From Dokdonella sp. (lineage in GTDB: Bacteria > Pseudomonadota > Gammaproteobacteria > Xanthomonadales > Rhodanobacteraceae): DNA of 64,000 bases. Below, one piece after another: positions 1 through 8,195 of the stretch; the first letter of the stretch is position 1, and each line of letters opens with the position of its first letter. The position numbers and the translations under genes were made by a program. The DNA lies in NCBI GenBank assembly GCA_019634795.1, contig JAHCAR010000014.1:1-64000 (forward strand), read 5' to 3'. Below the pieces are notes generated by a model. The model searched no databases. It saw only the letters and a program-made list of their open reading frames with translations, and had not been told where the DNA came from.

Positions 1-47
1 AAACCTTCTGAACGCCATGACGGCTGCGCCACTTGTTCAGAGCCTCC
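1..47. mobile_element. Right end of a MITE (non-autonomous IS5-like element)
   Basis: The first 47 bases match the right end of the complete element at 1495-1778 almost base for base and finish in the same inverted-repeat sequence (CTTGTTCAGAGCCTCC). They are followed by CTAG at 48-51, the target sequence used by this element family. The left part lies outside the window. Confidence 0.75.
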
Positions 48-94
48 CTAGCGTTCCTCAGATGTGAGCCGCTCGTGCCTGCGCACATGGATGT

Positions 95-859
95 TCAGGC
101 ATGTTTGGCCTTGAGCCGAGCGACCATCGCGCCGAGCACGGTCTGCGCTTCCTCGCAAAACCAGCGTTCGGCGAATTCGTCATTGCTGACGGTCGCCTTG
201 CCGTCGAAGTTCGCAACGAGGTCGGCGCGGGCCAGGCGCCGCGTTTCGGTCATCGCCTGGGGCGGCCGCTTGAGCAGGTCCTGCAGCCAGGCGATGGCGC
301 GGCCGACGACCAGTTCGGTTTCCGCGAGTTCGTCGACGAAGCCGATCGCATGGGCCTGTTCGGACTCGATCATGGCGCCGGCGACCATCAGACGTTCGGC
401 CCGATGCGAACCGAGCAGGCGGCGCATCGCGGCCTGGATGATCTCGGGCACGACCAGGCCCACTTCGACTTCATTGAGACCGATGCGGAACTCGCCGCGG
501 GCCATGATGCGGTAGTCGCAGAACAGGGTCAGCACGGCGCCGCCGGCCGGACTGTGCCCGGTGATCGCGGCGACGACCGGAATCGGCGAGCGCGCCAGCG
601 CTTCGAGCAGGCCGACGAAGTTCGTCCAGACCTCGCTCATTCCCTTGCGATCGAGCTGGAGCAGGGTCGGCACGTCGAGGCCGGCCGAGAACATGCCCGG
701 GCGACCGGACAGCACGATGCCGCGGGCGCCATTGCCGGGCGCCGCGAGCACGGCCTCGCGCAGGCTGCGGATCAGTTCGGGGTCGAGTGCGTTGACCGGC
801 GGTCTCGCCATGCGCAGCTCATGGATGGCATCGTGCCTGAGGATGTCGAGTACGGTCAT
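95..859 (-). CDS. Enoyl-CoA hydratase/isomerase family protein (crotonase fold; delta3-delta2-enoyl-CoA isomerase-like)
   Basis: The 254-residue product is a single crotonase domain of normal family length. The oxyanion-hole segments are visible as MFSAGLDV (56-63) and GHSPAGGAVL (101-110). The following FRIGLNEVEVGL stretch resembles mitochondrial-type 3,2-trans-enoyl-CoA isomerases, where this Glu region sits near the active site. The expected role is shifting double bonds of unsaturated acyl-CoAs during beta-oxidation. That substrate assignment is family inference; a hydratase or another crotonase activity is possible. The frame stays open upstream to 1054, but that part contains GGGATTC repeats and reads as non-coding, so the ATG at 859 is preferred. 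It is divergent from the copper chaperone gene. Confidence 0.85.
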   Translation of the reverse strand: MTVLDILRHDAIHELRMARPPVNALDPELIRSLREAVLAAPGNGARGIVLSGRPGMFSAGLDVPTLLQLDRKGMSEVWTNFVGLLEALARSPIPVVAAITGHSPAGGAVLTLFCDYRIMARGEFRIGLNEVEVGLVVPEIIQAAMRRLLGSHRAERLMVAGAMIESEQAHAIGFVDELAETELVVGRAIAWLQDLLKRPPQAMTETRRLARADLVANFDGKATVSNDEFAERWFCEEAQTVLGAMVARLKAKHA

Positions 860-865
860 TTTCGG

Positions 866-905
866 GCTCGGGATTGGGGACTCGGGATTCGGGATTCGGG
901 ATTCG
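866..905. repeat. GGGATTC heptamer tandem repeat
   Basis: A short run of tandem GGGATTC/GGGACTC units lies in the spacer between the divergent isomerase and copper-chaperone genes. Similar simple heptamer runs are common between genes in Xanthomonadales. A comparable CCCCATT run lies at 2212-2247. Confidence 0.7.
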
Positions 906-1026
906 TTCGGGTCAGTATAGGCCAGCATGGCGATTTCACTTGCCTCGACGCGGGGCGTGCGGCAATCGGTGGCATTCGAATGCCGGGGGCAGGGCGCTAT
1001 GATGAGGGCTTGCTGCGGAGAAACCG

Positions 1027-1494
1027 ATGAAGAACCTGCACCGCCTGTTCGCAACCTTGATCCTGTTCGTGGCTGCGCCCTGTGCGCTCGCCGCCGGCCA
1101 GCTCGGCGTCTCGAATGCCTGGATTCCGCAGGCGCCGCCCGGCGTCGACATGCTCGCCGGCTACCTGACCCTGAAGAACTCGGGCGACGCGCCGGTCAGC
1201 ATCCTGGCTGCGCAAAGCGACCGCTTCCTGACCGTGACCGTGCACCAGACAGTCATCGAGAACGGCGTCTCGCGCATGCGCGAGCTCAACCATCTCGAAA
1301 TTGCGCCAGGAGAGGAGGTCAAGTTCGCTCCGGGCGGCCTGCACCTGATGCTCATGCAGCCGCGTCGCGAGGTGTTGCCCGGTGATCGCATCGAAATCAC
1401 CTTCCTGCTTTCCGATGGCCAGCGCGTGCCGGCGATCTTCGACGTGCAGGGACAGGACGCCACCGACGGCGCAACGCACGAACACCACCACTAG
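1027..1494 (+). CDS. Periplasmic copper chaperone, PCu(A)C family
   Basis: The 155-residue protein has an N-terminal signal peptide (about 1-22, ending ALA-AG) and one PCu(A)C (DUF461) domain. The Met/His ligand pattern of the family is visible: Met in DMLAGYLT near residue 40, His in TVTVHQTV, Met in SRMRELN, and the HLMLM motif. Such proteins carry Cu(I) in the periplasm, usually for metalation of the CuA centre of cytochrome c oxidase. The C-terminus ends in a His-rich tail (THEHHH). The stop codon TAG lies within the CTAG target site of a MITE, so the transposon abuts the last codon. No other copper gene is adjacent. Confidence 0.9.
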   Translation: MKNLHRLFATLILFVAAPCALAAGQLGVSNAWIPQAPPGVDMLAGYLTLKNSGDAPVSILAAQSDRFLTVTVHQTVIENGVSRMRELNHLEIAPGEEVKFAPGGLHLMLMQPRREVLPGDRIEITFLLSDGQRVPAIFDVQGQDATDGATHEHHH

Positions 1495-1778
1495 GGAGGC
1501 TCTGAACAAGTGGCACAACCGTCACGACGCCTGCCTGCGTGCAGATCGCGGCGTGCCGACGCAGACAGACTGGCCGTCTTTCAAGTCGGCGCAACAAAGA
1601 GCTGCGCGCAGGCAGGCGTCGCCCAAGCGATTGATTCAATGGAACAAGGGTGGCGTCCAGAAGGCCCGCCACAGGCACCGCGCGGCTCGTCAAGGCAACC
1701 AGCCTTCACTTCGCCACGCAGCCCCTGTGGCGAGCCTTCTGAACGCCATGACGATTGCGCCACTTGTTCAGAGCCTCC
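1495..1778. mobile_element. MITE (284 bp), non-autonomous relative of the IS5-type element at 19475-20686
   Basis: Both ends carry the inverted repeat GGAGGCTCTGAACAAGTGGC, differing by about one base from the ends of the complete IS5-type element. There is no transposase inside. Flanks are CTAG (1491-1494) on the left and CTAA (1779-1782) on the right. Both fit YTAR, but they are not identical, which suggests a deletion or recombination at one side rather than a simple insertion. The interior shares sequence, in opposite orientation, with the copy at 28066-28281, including a GCCTGCCTGCGCGCAGGCAGGC-type palindrome split between subregions. Confidence 0.85.
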
Positions 1779-2126
1779 CTAAACGACTCACTACGCATCT
1801 CTGCCATCGAGCAGGTCGAATTCCTGCGCCGCCTGGCCGACGGAAAGCTGCCGTTCTCCGAGGGCGCCCAGGAAACCGTCCGCCGCATCACGATCGTCGA
1901 GGCTGCACCAGGCTGGATCCTGCACGCCAAGACCGGCTGGGCGACGCATGGCGCGGCCGACGGCAAGGCCGACCTCGGCTGGGTCGTCGGCTGGCTCGAG
2001 CGCGACGGCCGGCGCTGGTTCTACGCCCTAAACATCGACATGCCCGATCCCGCCGACGCCGCCAAGCGCCTGCCCCTGGCCCGCCGACTGCTGGCAGACA
2101 TCGGGGCCTTCGGCCAGCGGCCGTAG
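1779..2126 (+). pseudogene. 3' remnant of a class D (OXA-type) beta-lactamase gene
   Basis: Reading in frame from 1783, about 115 residues match the C-terminal half of class D beta-lactamases: LRISAIEQVEFLRRL, the KTG active-site motif in HAKTGWAT, the GWVVGWLE strand, and the FALNIDMP-like strand WFYALNIDMPD. The N-terminal half with the serine STxK and SxV motifs is absent. Coding similarity begins directly at the right boundary of the MITE, and the upstream neighbour is an unrelated complete gene. The fragment therefore cannot encode an active enzyme. The likely history is that transposon insertion followed by adjacent deletion removed the 5' half. Confidence 0.8.
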
Positions 2127-2211
2127 GGGCGCGAGCCATACCAGTCCGCCCTTCGGCTCGGCGTGGGCGCGTGGATGAAAGGTGGGCGGGTTTGAAACTC
2201 ACCCCTGCGAA

Positions 2212-2247
2212 TCCCCATTCCCCATTCCCCATTCCCCATTCCCGCCC
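2212..2247. repeat. CCCCATT heptamer tandem repeat
   Basis: Four to five tandem CCCCATT units lie in the spacer upstream of the WYL regulator. This is similar in style to the GGGATTC run at 866-905. Confidence 0.7.
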
Positions 2248-2316
2248 CCCAGCTGCCACACCCGCGCACATATGCCAAACTGCGCGTTGCTCTCGAATCG
2301 CGGCAAAGCCTGGCCC

Positions 2317-3300
2317 ATGGATCGCTACGAACGCACGCTCATCCTGCACCGGATGCTCAAGGCAGCGCGCTATCCCGTCACGCTCAAGCGCGTGCAGGAG
2401 GAACTGCAGTGTTCGCGCGCGACGATGTATCGCGACATCGCCTTCCTGCGCGATGCGCTCGGCGCGCCGATCGAAAGCGATTCGGAAAATGGCACGATCC
2501 ACTACGCCAAGGACGAAGCCGATCGCTTCGAGCTGCCCGGCCTCTGGCTTTCGAGCGAGGAACTGGCGGCCCTGCTCGCCCTCAACGAACTGCTCGATCG
2601 TTCCGATCCCGGGGTGCTGGCCGGGGCCCTGGCGCCGTTCCGCGCCCGTATCGAAAGCCTGCTCTCCGACCATGCCAGTGGCCGCGCGCTGCCGGTCGAG
2701 CGTATCCGCGTCATCGCCAGTGGTGCGCGCACGCTCGACCAGGTCGTGTTCCGCACCGTTTCCAGCGCGCTGCTCAACCGCAAGCGCCTGACCTTCGAAT
2801 ACCGGGCGCGCACAACCAACGCAGCGACCACGCGCGATGTCTCGCCGCAGCGGCTCGCCCACTATCGCGACAACTGGTACCTCGATGCCTGGGACCATGG
2901 CAAGGAGGCCTTGCGCAGTTTCGCTCTCGACCGCATGCGCAATCCCAAGGTCAGCGAGCAGGCCTCGCTCGATCGCGAACTCGCCGAACTCGATGCGCAC
3001 CTGGCTTCCAGCTACGGCATCTTTTCCGGCCCGCCCAAGGCCACCGCCGTACTGCGCTTCTCCGAGCACGCCTCGCGCTGGGTCGCCGACGAACACTGGC
3101 ATTCGCAGCAGGAAGGCCACTGGCTGCCGGATGGTCGCTACGAGCTGAAGGTGCCTTACAGCAATTCGCGCGAGCTGCTCATGGACGTGCTCAAGTACGG
3201 TCCGGACGCCGAAGTCGTCGGCCCGGTCTCCTTGCGCGAGGAGATGCGCATCCTGCTGCAACTGGCGATCGGCAGCTATCAGACCGCCAAGGATTCATGA
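2317..3300 (+). CDS. WYL-domain transcriptional regulator (YafY/DeoR-like HTH)
   Basis: The 327-residue protein begins with a winged helix-turn-helix (about 1-60; RVQEELQCSRATMYRDIAFL recognition region). A WYL domain follows (about 140-220, with DNWYLDAWDHGKEALRSFALDRM), then a C-terminal WCX-type extension. WYL proteins sense small ligands or nucleic acid and regulate nearby genes. The ATG at 2317 fits the family N-terminus; an upstream ATG at 2272 would add a run that looks non-coding. The stop overlaps the start of the patatin gene (ATGA), so the two are probably translationally coupled. The ligand and targets are unknown. Confidence 0.88.
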   Translation: MDRYERTLILHRMLKAARYPVTLKRVQEELQCSRATMYRDIAFLRDALGAPIESDSENGTIHYAKDEADRFELPGLWLSSEELAALLALNELLDRSDPGVLAGALAPFRARIESLLSDHASGRALPVERIRVIASGARTLDQVVFRTVSSALLNRKRLTFEYRARTTNAATTRDVSPQRLAHYRDNWYLDAWDHGKEALRSFALDRMRNPKVSEQASLDRELAELDAHLASSYGIFSGPPKATAVLRFSEHASRWVADEHWHSQQEGHWLPDGRYELKVPYSNSRELLMDVLKYGPDAEVVGPVSLREEMRILLQLAIGSYQTAKDS

Positions 3301-4298
3301 ACGAACAGGCGCCCGTTGCGGCCGACGTCAGGCCGATCGCGAAGATGCCGATCTCGCTCGTGCTCGGTTCGGGCGGCGCGCGCGGCTATGCGCATATCGG
3401 CGTGATCGAGGAACTGGTCGCCCAGGGCTACGATATCCGCTCGATCGCCGGCAGTTCGATGGGCGCCCTCGTTGGCGGCGTCTACGCAGCCGGCAAGCTC
3501 GACCGCTATCGCGACTGGGTACTGCCGCTGGCCCGCATGGATGTTTTGCGCCTGCTCGACATCACTTTCCGCGGCGGCGGTTTCATCAAGGGCAATCGCA
3601 TCATCAATGCCCTGCGCGAACATGTCGGCGATGTCGCGATCGAGGACCTGCCGGTCAGCTATACCGCCGTCGCGGTCGATCTCGATGCCCAGCGCGAAGT
3701 CTGGTTTTCCAGCGGCTCGCTGTTCGAGGCGATCCGCGCCTCGATCGCGATCCCGACCGTGTTCCGTCCGCATCGCTACCAGGGACGCCTGCTCGTCGAC
3801 GGTGGCCTGCTCAACCCATTGCCGGTGTCGCCGACCTTGCGTGACCTGACCGATGCGACCATTGCCGTCGACGTGAATGGACCGGAAGAACCGACCGCAT
3901 CGTCGGGTGTCGCCAGCACCTGGCCCGGCCTCGAAGCGCACGGCGAATTGCCGGCGGATAACGGCAACGACGAAAGCGAGGCGGATGGCGACGGCGAGAG
4001 GTCAAAGGGGGCCGTGCGCCGCATGTTCGCCTCGATGCTCGGCAAGTCCGGCACCGAGCAAACCACCCGTGATCCCGGCCTGCTCGAACTGTTCGCGCGC
4101 TCGCTCGATACCGTCCAGGAGACGATCACGCGTCTCAAGCTGGCCGCGCAACCACCCGACCTGCTGATCACCATTCCACGCAACATCTGCACGTTCTACG
4201 ACTTCCACCGGGCGGAGACCGTCATCGAATGGGGGCGGTCGCGGACCCGCGAAGCCCTCGAGCGCTGGACCCCACCCAAGGGCAGGCGCCATCTCTGA
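3297..4298 (+). CDS. Patatin-like phospholipase family protein (RssA-like)
   Basis: The 333-residue product has the three patatin signatures: the oxyanion-hole loop GSGGARGYAHIG (24-35), the nucleophile elbow GSSMG (Ser54) and the DGG catalytic Asp (Asp168). These define a Ser-Asp dyad acyl hydrolase acting on phospholipids or acylglycerols. A polar, acidic insertion (about residues 195-260) separates the core from the C-terminal helices. No signal peptide is seen, so it is probably cytoplasmic or peripheral to the inner membrane. It overlaps the WYL regulator gene by 4 nt, implying co-expression. The true substrate is unknown. Confidence 0.9.
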   Translation: MNEQAPVAADVRPIAKMPISLVLGSGGARGYAHIGVIEELVAQGYDIRSIAGSSMGALVGGVYAAGKLDRYRDWVLPLARMDVLRLLDITFRGGGFIKGNRIINALREHVGDVAIEDLPVSYTAVAVDLDAQREVWFSSGSLFEAIRASIAIPTVFRPHRYQGRLLVDGGLLNPLPVSPTLRDLTDATIAVDVNGPEEPTASSGVASTWPGLEAHGELPADNGNDESEADGDGERSKGAVRRMFASMLGKSGTEQTTRDPGLLELFARSLDTVQETITRLKLAAQPPDLLITIPRNICTFYDFHRAETVIEWGRSRTREALERWTPPKGRRHL

Positions 4299-4452
4299 TC
4301 CGATCGGCAGGGTCCTTCGCGTGGCAGAATGGCGGGCATCGGCGGGAACCCGCGGTGCCTTGTGCAGTCCCAGCACGCAGCGTTTCCGGCAGGCTTGCCC
4401 GCGCCGGCGTGGATCCCTCCCCAATACCCTCAAATCCTGGAGCAACGAGCGG

Positions 4453-4914
4453 ATGAAATTCAGCAGCTTTCCTGGCGCGGCGACGCTTTTCCTGGTGCTC
4501 GCCTCGATCAGCGGCGTGGCCACGGCGCAGACCTCGACGGCCTACCGCATCGACATGACCATTTCGCGCAACGGTTCACTGATCGGCAAGCCCGCCATCG
4601 TCGCCGAAGCCGGCGCCCAGGCCGAACTGACCGATCAGAAGCCCGGCAAGCCTGATGACGGATTTCGCATCCTGGTCAAGGTCAGCCCCTTGTCCGACGC
4701 GCCGGGCGGCAAGGAGTCGATCAAGCTCGATCTGACCTTCTTCGGCCGGTTCAACGGCAAGTGGATCCAACGCGATCAACATTCGATCACCGCGCTGGTC
4801 GGCAAGAACGTCAGTTTTGCGTTCCCATCGAAGCCGCCCGAGTCGGTCGGCAAGGACTATGACCTCGTCATCACCACCAGTCACGTGAACCCTTCAGCGA
4901 CACCGGCGCGGTAA
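4453..4914 (+). CDS. Secreted/periplasmic protein of unknown function
   Basis: The 153-residue protein starts with a clear signal peptide (MKFSSFPGAATLFLVLAS, cleavage probably after GVATA). The mature part is a small beta-rich domain. I do not recognise a family with certainty. Its pattern (IDMTISRNGSLIGKPAIVAEAG, then LDLTFFGRFNGKW and ITALVGKNVSFAFP) resembles small exported proteins found in Xanthomonadales that follow the form 'loss-of-function antagonists of TonB/pilus usher', but that is not a real assignment. The ATG at 4453 is chosen because the signal peptide begins there. It stands alone between the lipase and the formate dehydrogenase genes. Confidence 0.6.
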   Translation: MKFSSFPGAATLFLVLASISGVATAQTSTAYRIDMTISRNGSLIGKPAIVAEAGAQAELTDQKPGKPDDGFRILVKVSPLSDAPGGKESIKLDLTFFGRFNGKWIQRDQHSITALVGKNVSFAFPSKPPESVGKDYDLVITTSHVNPSATPAR

Positions 4915-5004
4915 CATGTCGACCTGCGGGAACCAGGGCGGCGACTGAGCGCCCGTTCCCGCTCGCTGCCGCCGTTGCAGTTCCCGATTTCCCAGGAAGG
5001 CGAC

Positions 5005-5523
5005 ATGACCCAGCGCACCGACACCGAGCTCCCTCGCAAGCCCGGGCCTGCACTCGATTCCGTTGCCAGCGAGGCGGTACGTGCCGCGATCGAGGCTTGC
5101 CGCGATGTCCCCGGTGCGCTGCTGCCAATCCTGCACGGCGTCCAGGATGCGCTCGGCCATGTGCCACCGGCCGCGGTGCCGGTCATCGCCCATGCCCTCA
5201 ACCTCAGTCGCGCCGAAGTGCACGGGGTGATCAGTTTCTATCACCATTTCCGCAGCGTCGCGCCAGGCCGGCATGTGCTCCGGCTGTGCCGCGCCGAGGC
5301 CTGCCAGGCCATGGGCGCGCGCGGACTCGAGGCGCATCTGCGCGCCCGCCTCGGCATCGGTTTCAATGAAACGACCGCGGATGGCACGTTGACCCTCGAG
5401 CCGGTCTACTGCCTCGGCAACTGCGCCTGCGCGCCGTCGGCGATGCTCGATGATCGCGTGCACGGGCGGCTGTCCGTCGAGCGCATCGACACGCTGATCG
5501 ACGATTGCGGGGAACGCCCGTGA
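5005..5523 (+). CDS. fdsG: NAD-dependent formate dehydrogenase gamma subunit (NuoE-like)
   Basis: The 172-residue protein is a NuoE/24-kDa-type [2Fe-2S] thioredoxin-fold subunit. The cluster ligands are Cys95 and Cys100 (LCRAEACQAMG) and Cys136 and Cys140 (YCLGNCACAP). In soluble molybdenum formate dehydrogenases it links the diaphorase subunit FdsB to the catalytic FdsA subunit. The ATG at 5005 follows an AGGAAGG ribosome-binding site (4994-5000); an upstream in-frame start at 4975 lacks one. The stop overlaps the GTG start of fdsB, so translation is coupled. The identification as Fds rather than Nuo rests on fdsB and fdsA downstream and the absence of other nuo genes. Confidence 0.92.
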   Translation: MTQRTDTELPRKPGPALDSVASEAVRAAIEACRDVPGALLPILHGVQDALGHVPPAAVPVIAHALNLSRAEVHGVISFYHHFRSVAPGRHVLRLCRAEACQAMGARGLEAHLRARLGIGFNETTADGTLTLEPVYCLGNCACAPSAMLDDRVHGRLSVERIDTLIDDCGERP

Positions 5524-7058
5524 GCGTTCGCGTTTTCGTGCCGTGCGATACCAGTGCGGTGGCGTGCGGGGCGGATGGTGTCGCGGCGAGAATCGAAAGC
5601 GAGGCGGGGGTTCGGGGCTTTGACGTTACCGTCGTGCGGAATGGGTCTCGAGGTGCGTGTTGGCTCGAGCCGTTGGTCGAGGTGGAAACTGCGGCAGGGC
5701 GCATCGGTTTCGGGCCGGTGGACCCTGAAGACGTTCCGGCGCTTTTCGATGCCGGCTTTCCCGCCGCCTGCGAGCACCCGCTCGCCCTCGGTCGGGTCGA
5801 GGACATCGCCTGGCTCAAGAAGCAGCAACGCGTGTGTTTCGCGCGCAACGGCATCATCGATCCGCTCGACCTCGATGACTATCGCGCGCACGGCGGCTGG
5901 AACGGACTCGAACGCGCCCTCGCCATGGCGCCGGCAGACATCGTCCAGGCGGTCACCGAATCGGGCCTGCGCGGTCGCGGCGGCGCGGCGTTTCCGTGCG
6001 GCATCAAGTGGAAGACCGTGGCCGACCAGGCCGCGGCGCAGAAATACATCGTCTGCAATGCCGACGAAGGCGATTCCGGCACCTTCTCCGATCGTATGGC
6101 CATGGAAGGCGATCCGTATCGCCTGATCGAGGGCATGCTGATTTCCGCGCTCGCGGTCGGTGCAAGCCGTGGCTTCATCTACCTGCGCAGCGAATATCCC
6201 GTGGCCCATCGGATCCTCGGCGAGGCGATTCGACGCGCGCGTGCAGCGGGTTGGCTCGGCGCCGACGTGCACGGCTCCGGCCGCGCCTTCGACATCGATC
6301 TGCGCCTCGGCGCCGGTGCCTACATCTGCGGCGAGGAAACCTCGCTGCTCGAAAGCCTCGAGGGGCGTCGCGGCCAGGTCCGCTTCAAGCCGCCACTGCC
6401 GGCGATCAAGGGTCTGTTCGGCCAGCCGACGGTGGTCAACAACGTGATCACGCTGGCCTCGGTGCCCGACATCCTCGTCAATGGCGGCGCGTGGTATCGC
6501 GATCTCGGCACGGGCCGCTCGCGTGGCACCTTGCCGATCCAGCTGGCCGGCAACATCCGCCGCGGTGGGCTGATCGAACTCGCCTTCGGCGTGAGCCTGC
6601 GCGAGCTGCTTTACGACTACGGTGGCGGCAGCGCCAGCGGCCGCCCGATCCGTGCCGTGCAGGTCGGCGGGCCGCTCGGCGCCTATCTGCCCGAATCGCA
6701 GTTCGACACGCCGATCGACTACGAGGCCTTCGCCGCGATCGATGCGCTGCTCGGCCACGGCGGCATCGTCGTCTTCGACGACACGGTCGACATGGCCGAA
6801 CAGGCGCGCTTCGCGATGGAGTTCTGCGCGGTCGAATCCTGCGGCAAGTGCACACCGTGCCGGATCGGCTCCACCCGCGGCGTCGAGGTGATCGATCGCA
6901 TCCGTGAGGGCGTCGAGCGCGAAGCCAACACCGATCTGCTGCGCAGCCTCTGCGACACGATGCTGCACGGCTCGCTGTGCGCCTTGGGTGGCTTGACCCC
7001 ACTGCCTGTGCTCAGCGCCCTGAAGCATTTTCCCGAAGACTTCGCGCGCAACGCCTGA
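5520..7058 (+). CDS. fdsB: NAD-dependent formate dehydrogenase beta subunit (NuoF-like diaphorase)
   Basis: The 512-residue subunit carries the NAD/FMN site and passes electrons from formate oxidation to NAD+. After an N-terminal domain of about 110 residues, the NuoF core shows the NADH-binding GRGGAAFPCG loop, the FMN-site stretch KYIVCNADEGDSGTFSDR, and the glycine-rich GAGAYICGEETSLLESLEG region. Near the C-terminus is the 4Fe-4S motif ESCGKCTPCRIG with a later Cys in GSLCALGG. The GTG start at 5520 overlaps the fdsG stop codon (GTGA). An OmpA-like gene, not fdsA, follows, which is unusual for fds loci. Confidence 0.93.
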   Translation: MSVRVFVPCDTSAVACGADGVAARIESEAGVRGFDVTVVRNGSRGACWLEPLVEVETAAGRIGFGPVDPEDVPALFDAGFPAACEHPLALGRVEDIAWLKKQQRVCFARNGIIDPLDLDDYRAHGGWNGLERALAMAPADIVQAVTESGLRGRGGAAFPCGIKWKTVADQAAAQKYIVCNADEGDSGTFSDRMAMEGDPYRLIEGMLISALAVGASRGFIYLRSEYPVAHRILGEAIRRARAAGWLGADVHGSGRAFDIDLRLGAGAYICGEETSLLESLEGRRGQVRFKPPLPAIKGLFGQPTVVNNVITLASVPDILVNGGAWYRDLGTGRSRGTLPIQLAGNIRRGGLIELAFGVSLRELLYDYGGGSASGRPIRAVQVGGPLGAYLPESQFDTPIDYEAFAAIDALLGHGGIVVFDDTVDMAEQARFAMEFCAVESCGKCTPCRIGSTRGVEVIDRIREGVEREANTDLLRSLCDTMLHGSLCALGGLTPLPVLSALKHFPEDFARNA

Positions 7059-7252
7059 GCCGCCTGGGAAGCTGCCGCGATCGGGCTTGCGGCAGACAGC
7101 GCGGCGCCTGGGTCGAATAGCGAGGACGACCAGAGCGGGTCCATCGGAATCTCGCAGCCGCAACCCCGGATGCGAACTCGATCACGCATTGGAATCGATC
7201 TTCGTATTCCGAGGCTGAATCGATTGAAAACGTGCGGGCCACGCCCTGTCCA

Positions 7253-7281
7253 TTGACGCGCAGCATGCGGTAGCGTGTACG
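7253..7281 (+). promoter_or_regulatory. Possible sigma70-type promoter for the OmpA-like gene
   Basis: TTGACG at 7253-7258 is followed, after 17 nt, by TGTACG at 7276-7281. The -35 match is good and the -10 weak. It lies in the 297-nt spacer between fdsB and the OmpA-like gene, in which I see no other feature. Its presence would allow the lipoprotein gene to be transcribed separately from fdsGB. Confidence 0.25.
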
Positions 7282-7355
7282 TCTGGCTGCACGCACTTGC
7301 CCGTTCTCGCCACGCAGTCAGCGCACCCTCAATCAAAGAAGAATGGAGCGAAGTC

Positions 7356-7937
7356 ATGAACATCCCAATGACCCGGAACGCCCTCCTCACGCTGGCAATC
7401 GCCGGCTCCGCGCTGATGGTCGGCTGCACGCATTACGTCAAGCAGGCCGATTTCGACGCGGCCATCAGCGACCTGCGCAATACCGACCAGCGACTACAGC
7501 AGCAGATCGACGGCCTCAAGGCCGACATGGAGCAACGCTTTTCGAAGTACGACGCCCGCCTGACCCAACTCGAAGGCCGCATCCGCGTCGATACCGTGGC
7601 CCACTTCGATTTCAACGAGTCCACGCTCAAGGACCAGGACAAGCCGATGCTCGACGAATTCGCCGCGATCATGCGCGAGCATCATTCCAACGCGCTGGTT
7701 ACGGTCGAAGGCTTCACCGATCCGGCCGGTTCGCGCGCCTACAACAAGCGCCTCGGCCAGGCTCGCGCCGATGCGGTGCGCAACTATCTGGTCGACAACG
7801 CGAGCATGCCGGCCGACCAGGTACGCGCAGTCAGCTACGGCGAGGACACCGATCGCCAGGTGCAGAAGGGCATGACCCGCGCCGAAGGCGTCGAGAATCG
7901 CCGCGTCACGTTGGTGATCGATTTCGCCGGGGCCTGA
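7356..7937 (+). CDS. OmpA-family outer-membrane lipoprotein
   Basis: The 193-residue protein has a lipoprotein signal (SALMVGC lipobox, acylated Cys near residue 24) and a short coiled-coil-like segment (about 30-65, LRNTDQRLQQQIDGLKADME). A C-terminal OmpA/Pal-type peptidoglycan-binding domain follows (about 75-190), with FDFNESTLKDQ, VEGFTDPAGSRAYNKRLGQARADAVRNYL and ENRRVTL motifs. It would tether the outer membrane to peptidoglycan. The start at 7356 is the ATG preceding the signal peptide. Its position between fdsB and fdsA is odd; it has no known role in formate dehydrogenase and may be an insertion into an ancestral fdsGBA operon. Confidence 0.88.
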   Translation: MNIPMTRNALLTLAIAGSALMVGCTHYVKQADFDAAISDLRNTDQRLQQQIDGLKADMEQRFSKYDARLTQLEGRIRVDTVAHFDFNESTLKDQDKPMLDEFAAIMREHHSNALVTVEGFTDPAGSRAYNKRLGQARADAVRNYLVDNASMPADQVRAVSYGEDTDRQVQKGMTRAEGVENRRVTLVIDFAGA

Positions 7938-7990
7938 GGTTCCGCGCAACGCCGCATGCCGTGCAGGCAAATTGCGGCGCCCCATGCGTG

Positions 7991-8018
7991 CCTGTAGCCG
8001 CAAGCTCGCGGCTACAGG
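7991..8018. repeat. REP-like perfect hairpin
   Basis: CCTGTAGCCGC (7991-8001) pairs perfectly with GCGGCTACAGG (8008-8018) across a 6-nt loop. It is an intergenic REP-type palindrome in the 258-nt spacer before fdsA. No T tract follows, so it is not an obvious intrinsic terminator. Confidence 0.75.
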
Positions 8019-8084
8019 CCGCCATTGCCGACTCTCGCGGCGGATGGCGCGGGTTTCGGTTGCGGGCGCCGCGTTGCTGCTTCG

Positions 8085-8113
8085 TTGTAGGAAGAGCCTT
8101 CAGGCTCGATGCT
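8085..8113. repeat. REP-like element (TGTAGGA...GAGCCTTCAGGCTC type)
   Basis: The sequence TTGTAGGAAGAGCCTTCAGGCTCGATGC contains the hairpin GAGCC-TTCA-GGCTC (8094-8107). It is the same type as the TGTAGGAGCGCCTTCAGGCGCGATGC elements at 50835 and 51051. Confidence 0.75.
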
Positions 8114-8195
8114 TTTTCCCACCCATCGATTTTGCCCAGCCCGATGACGCGCGCATAATCGGGATGTACCGCGCGCGACATTCGGGCCCCTGACC

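Noticed and set aside
1382-2791. Long + strand frame (469 codons) across the MITE and the WYL gene
   Set aside because: It overlaps three better-supported features in another frame, is Arg/Ser/Pro-rich, and matches no family. Typical high-GC shadow.
7991-8018. Intrinsic terminator after the OmpA-like gene
   Set aside because: The stem is perfect but no T tract follows on either strand; it matches REP-type hairpins instead.
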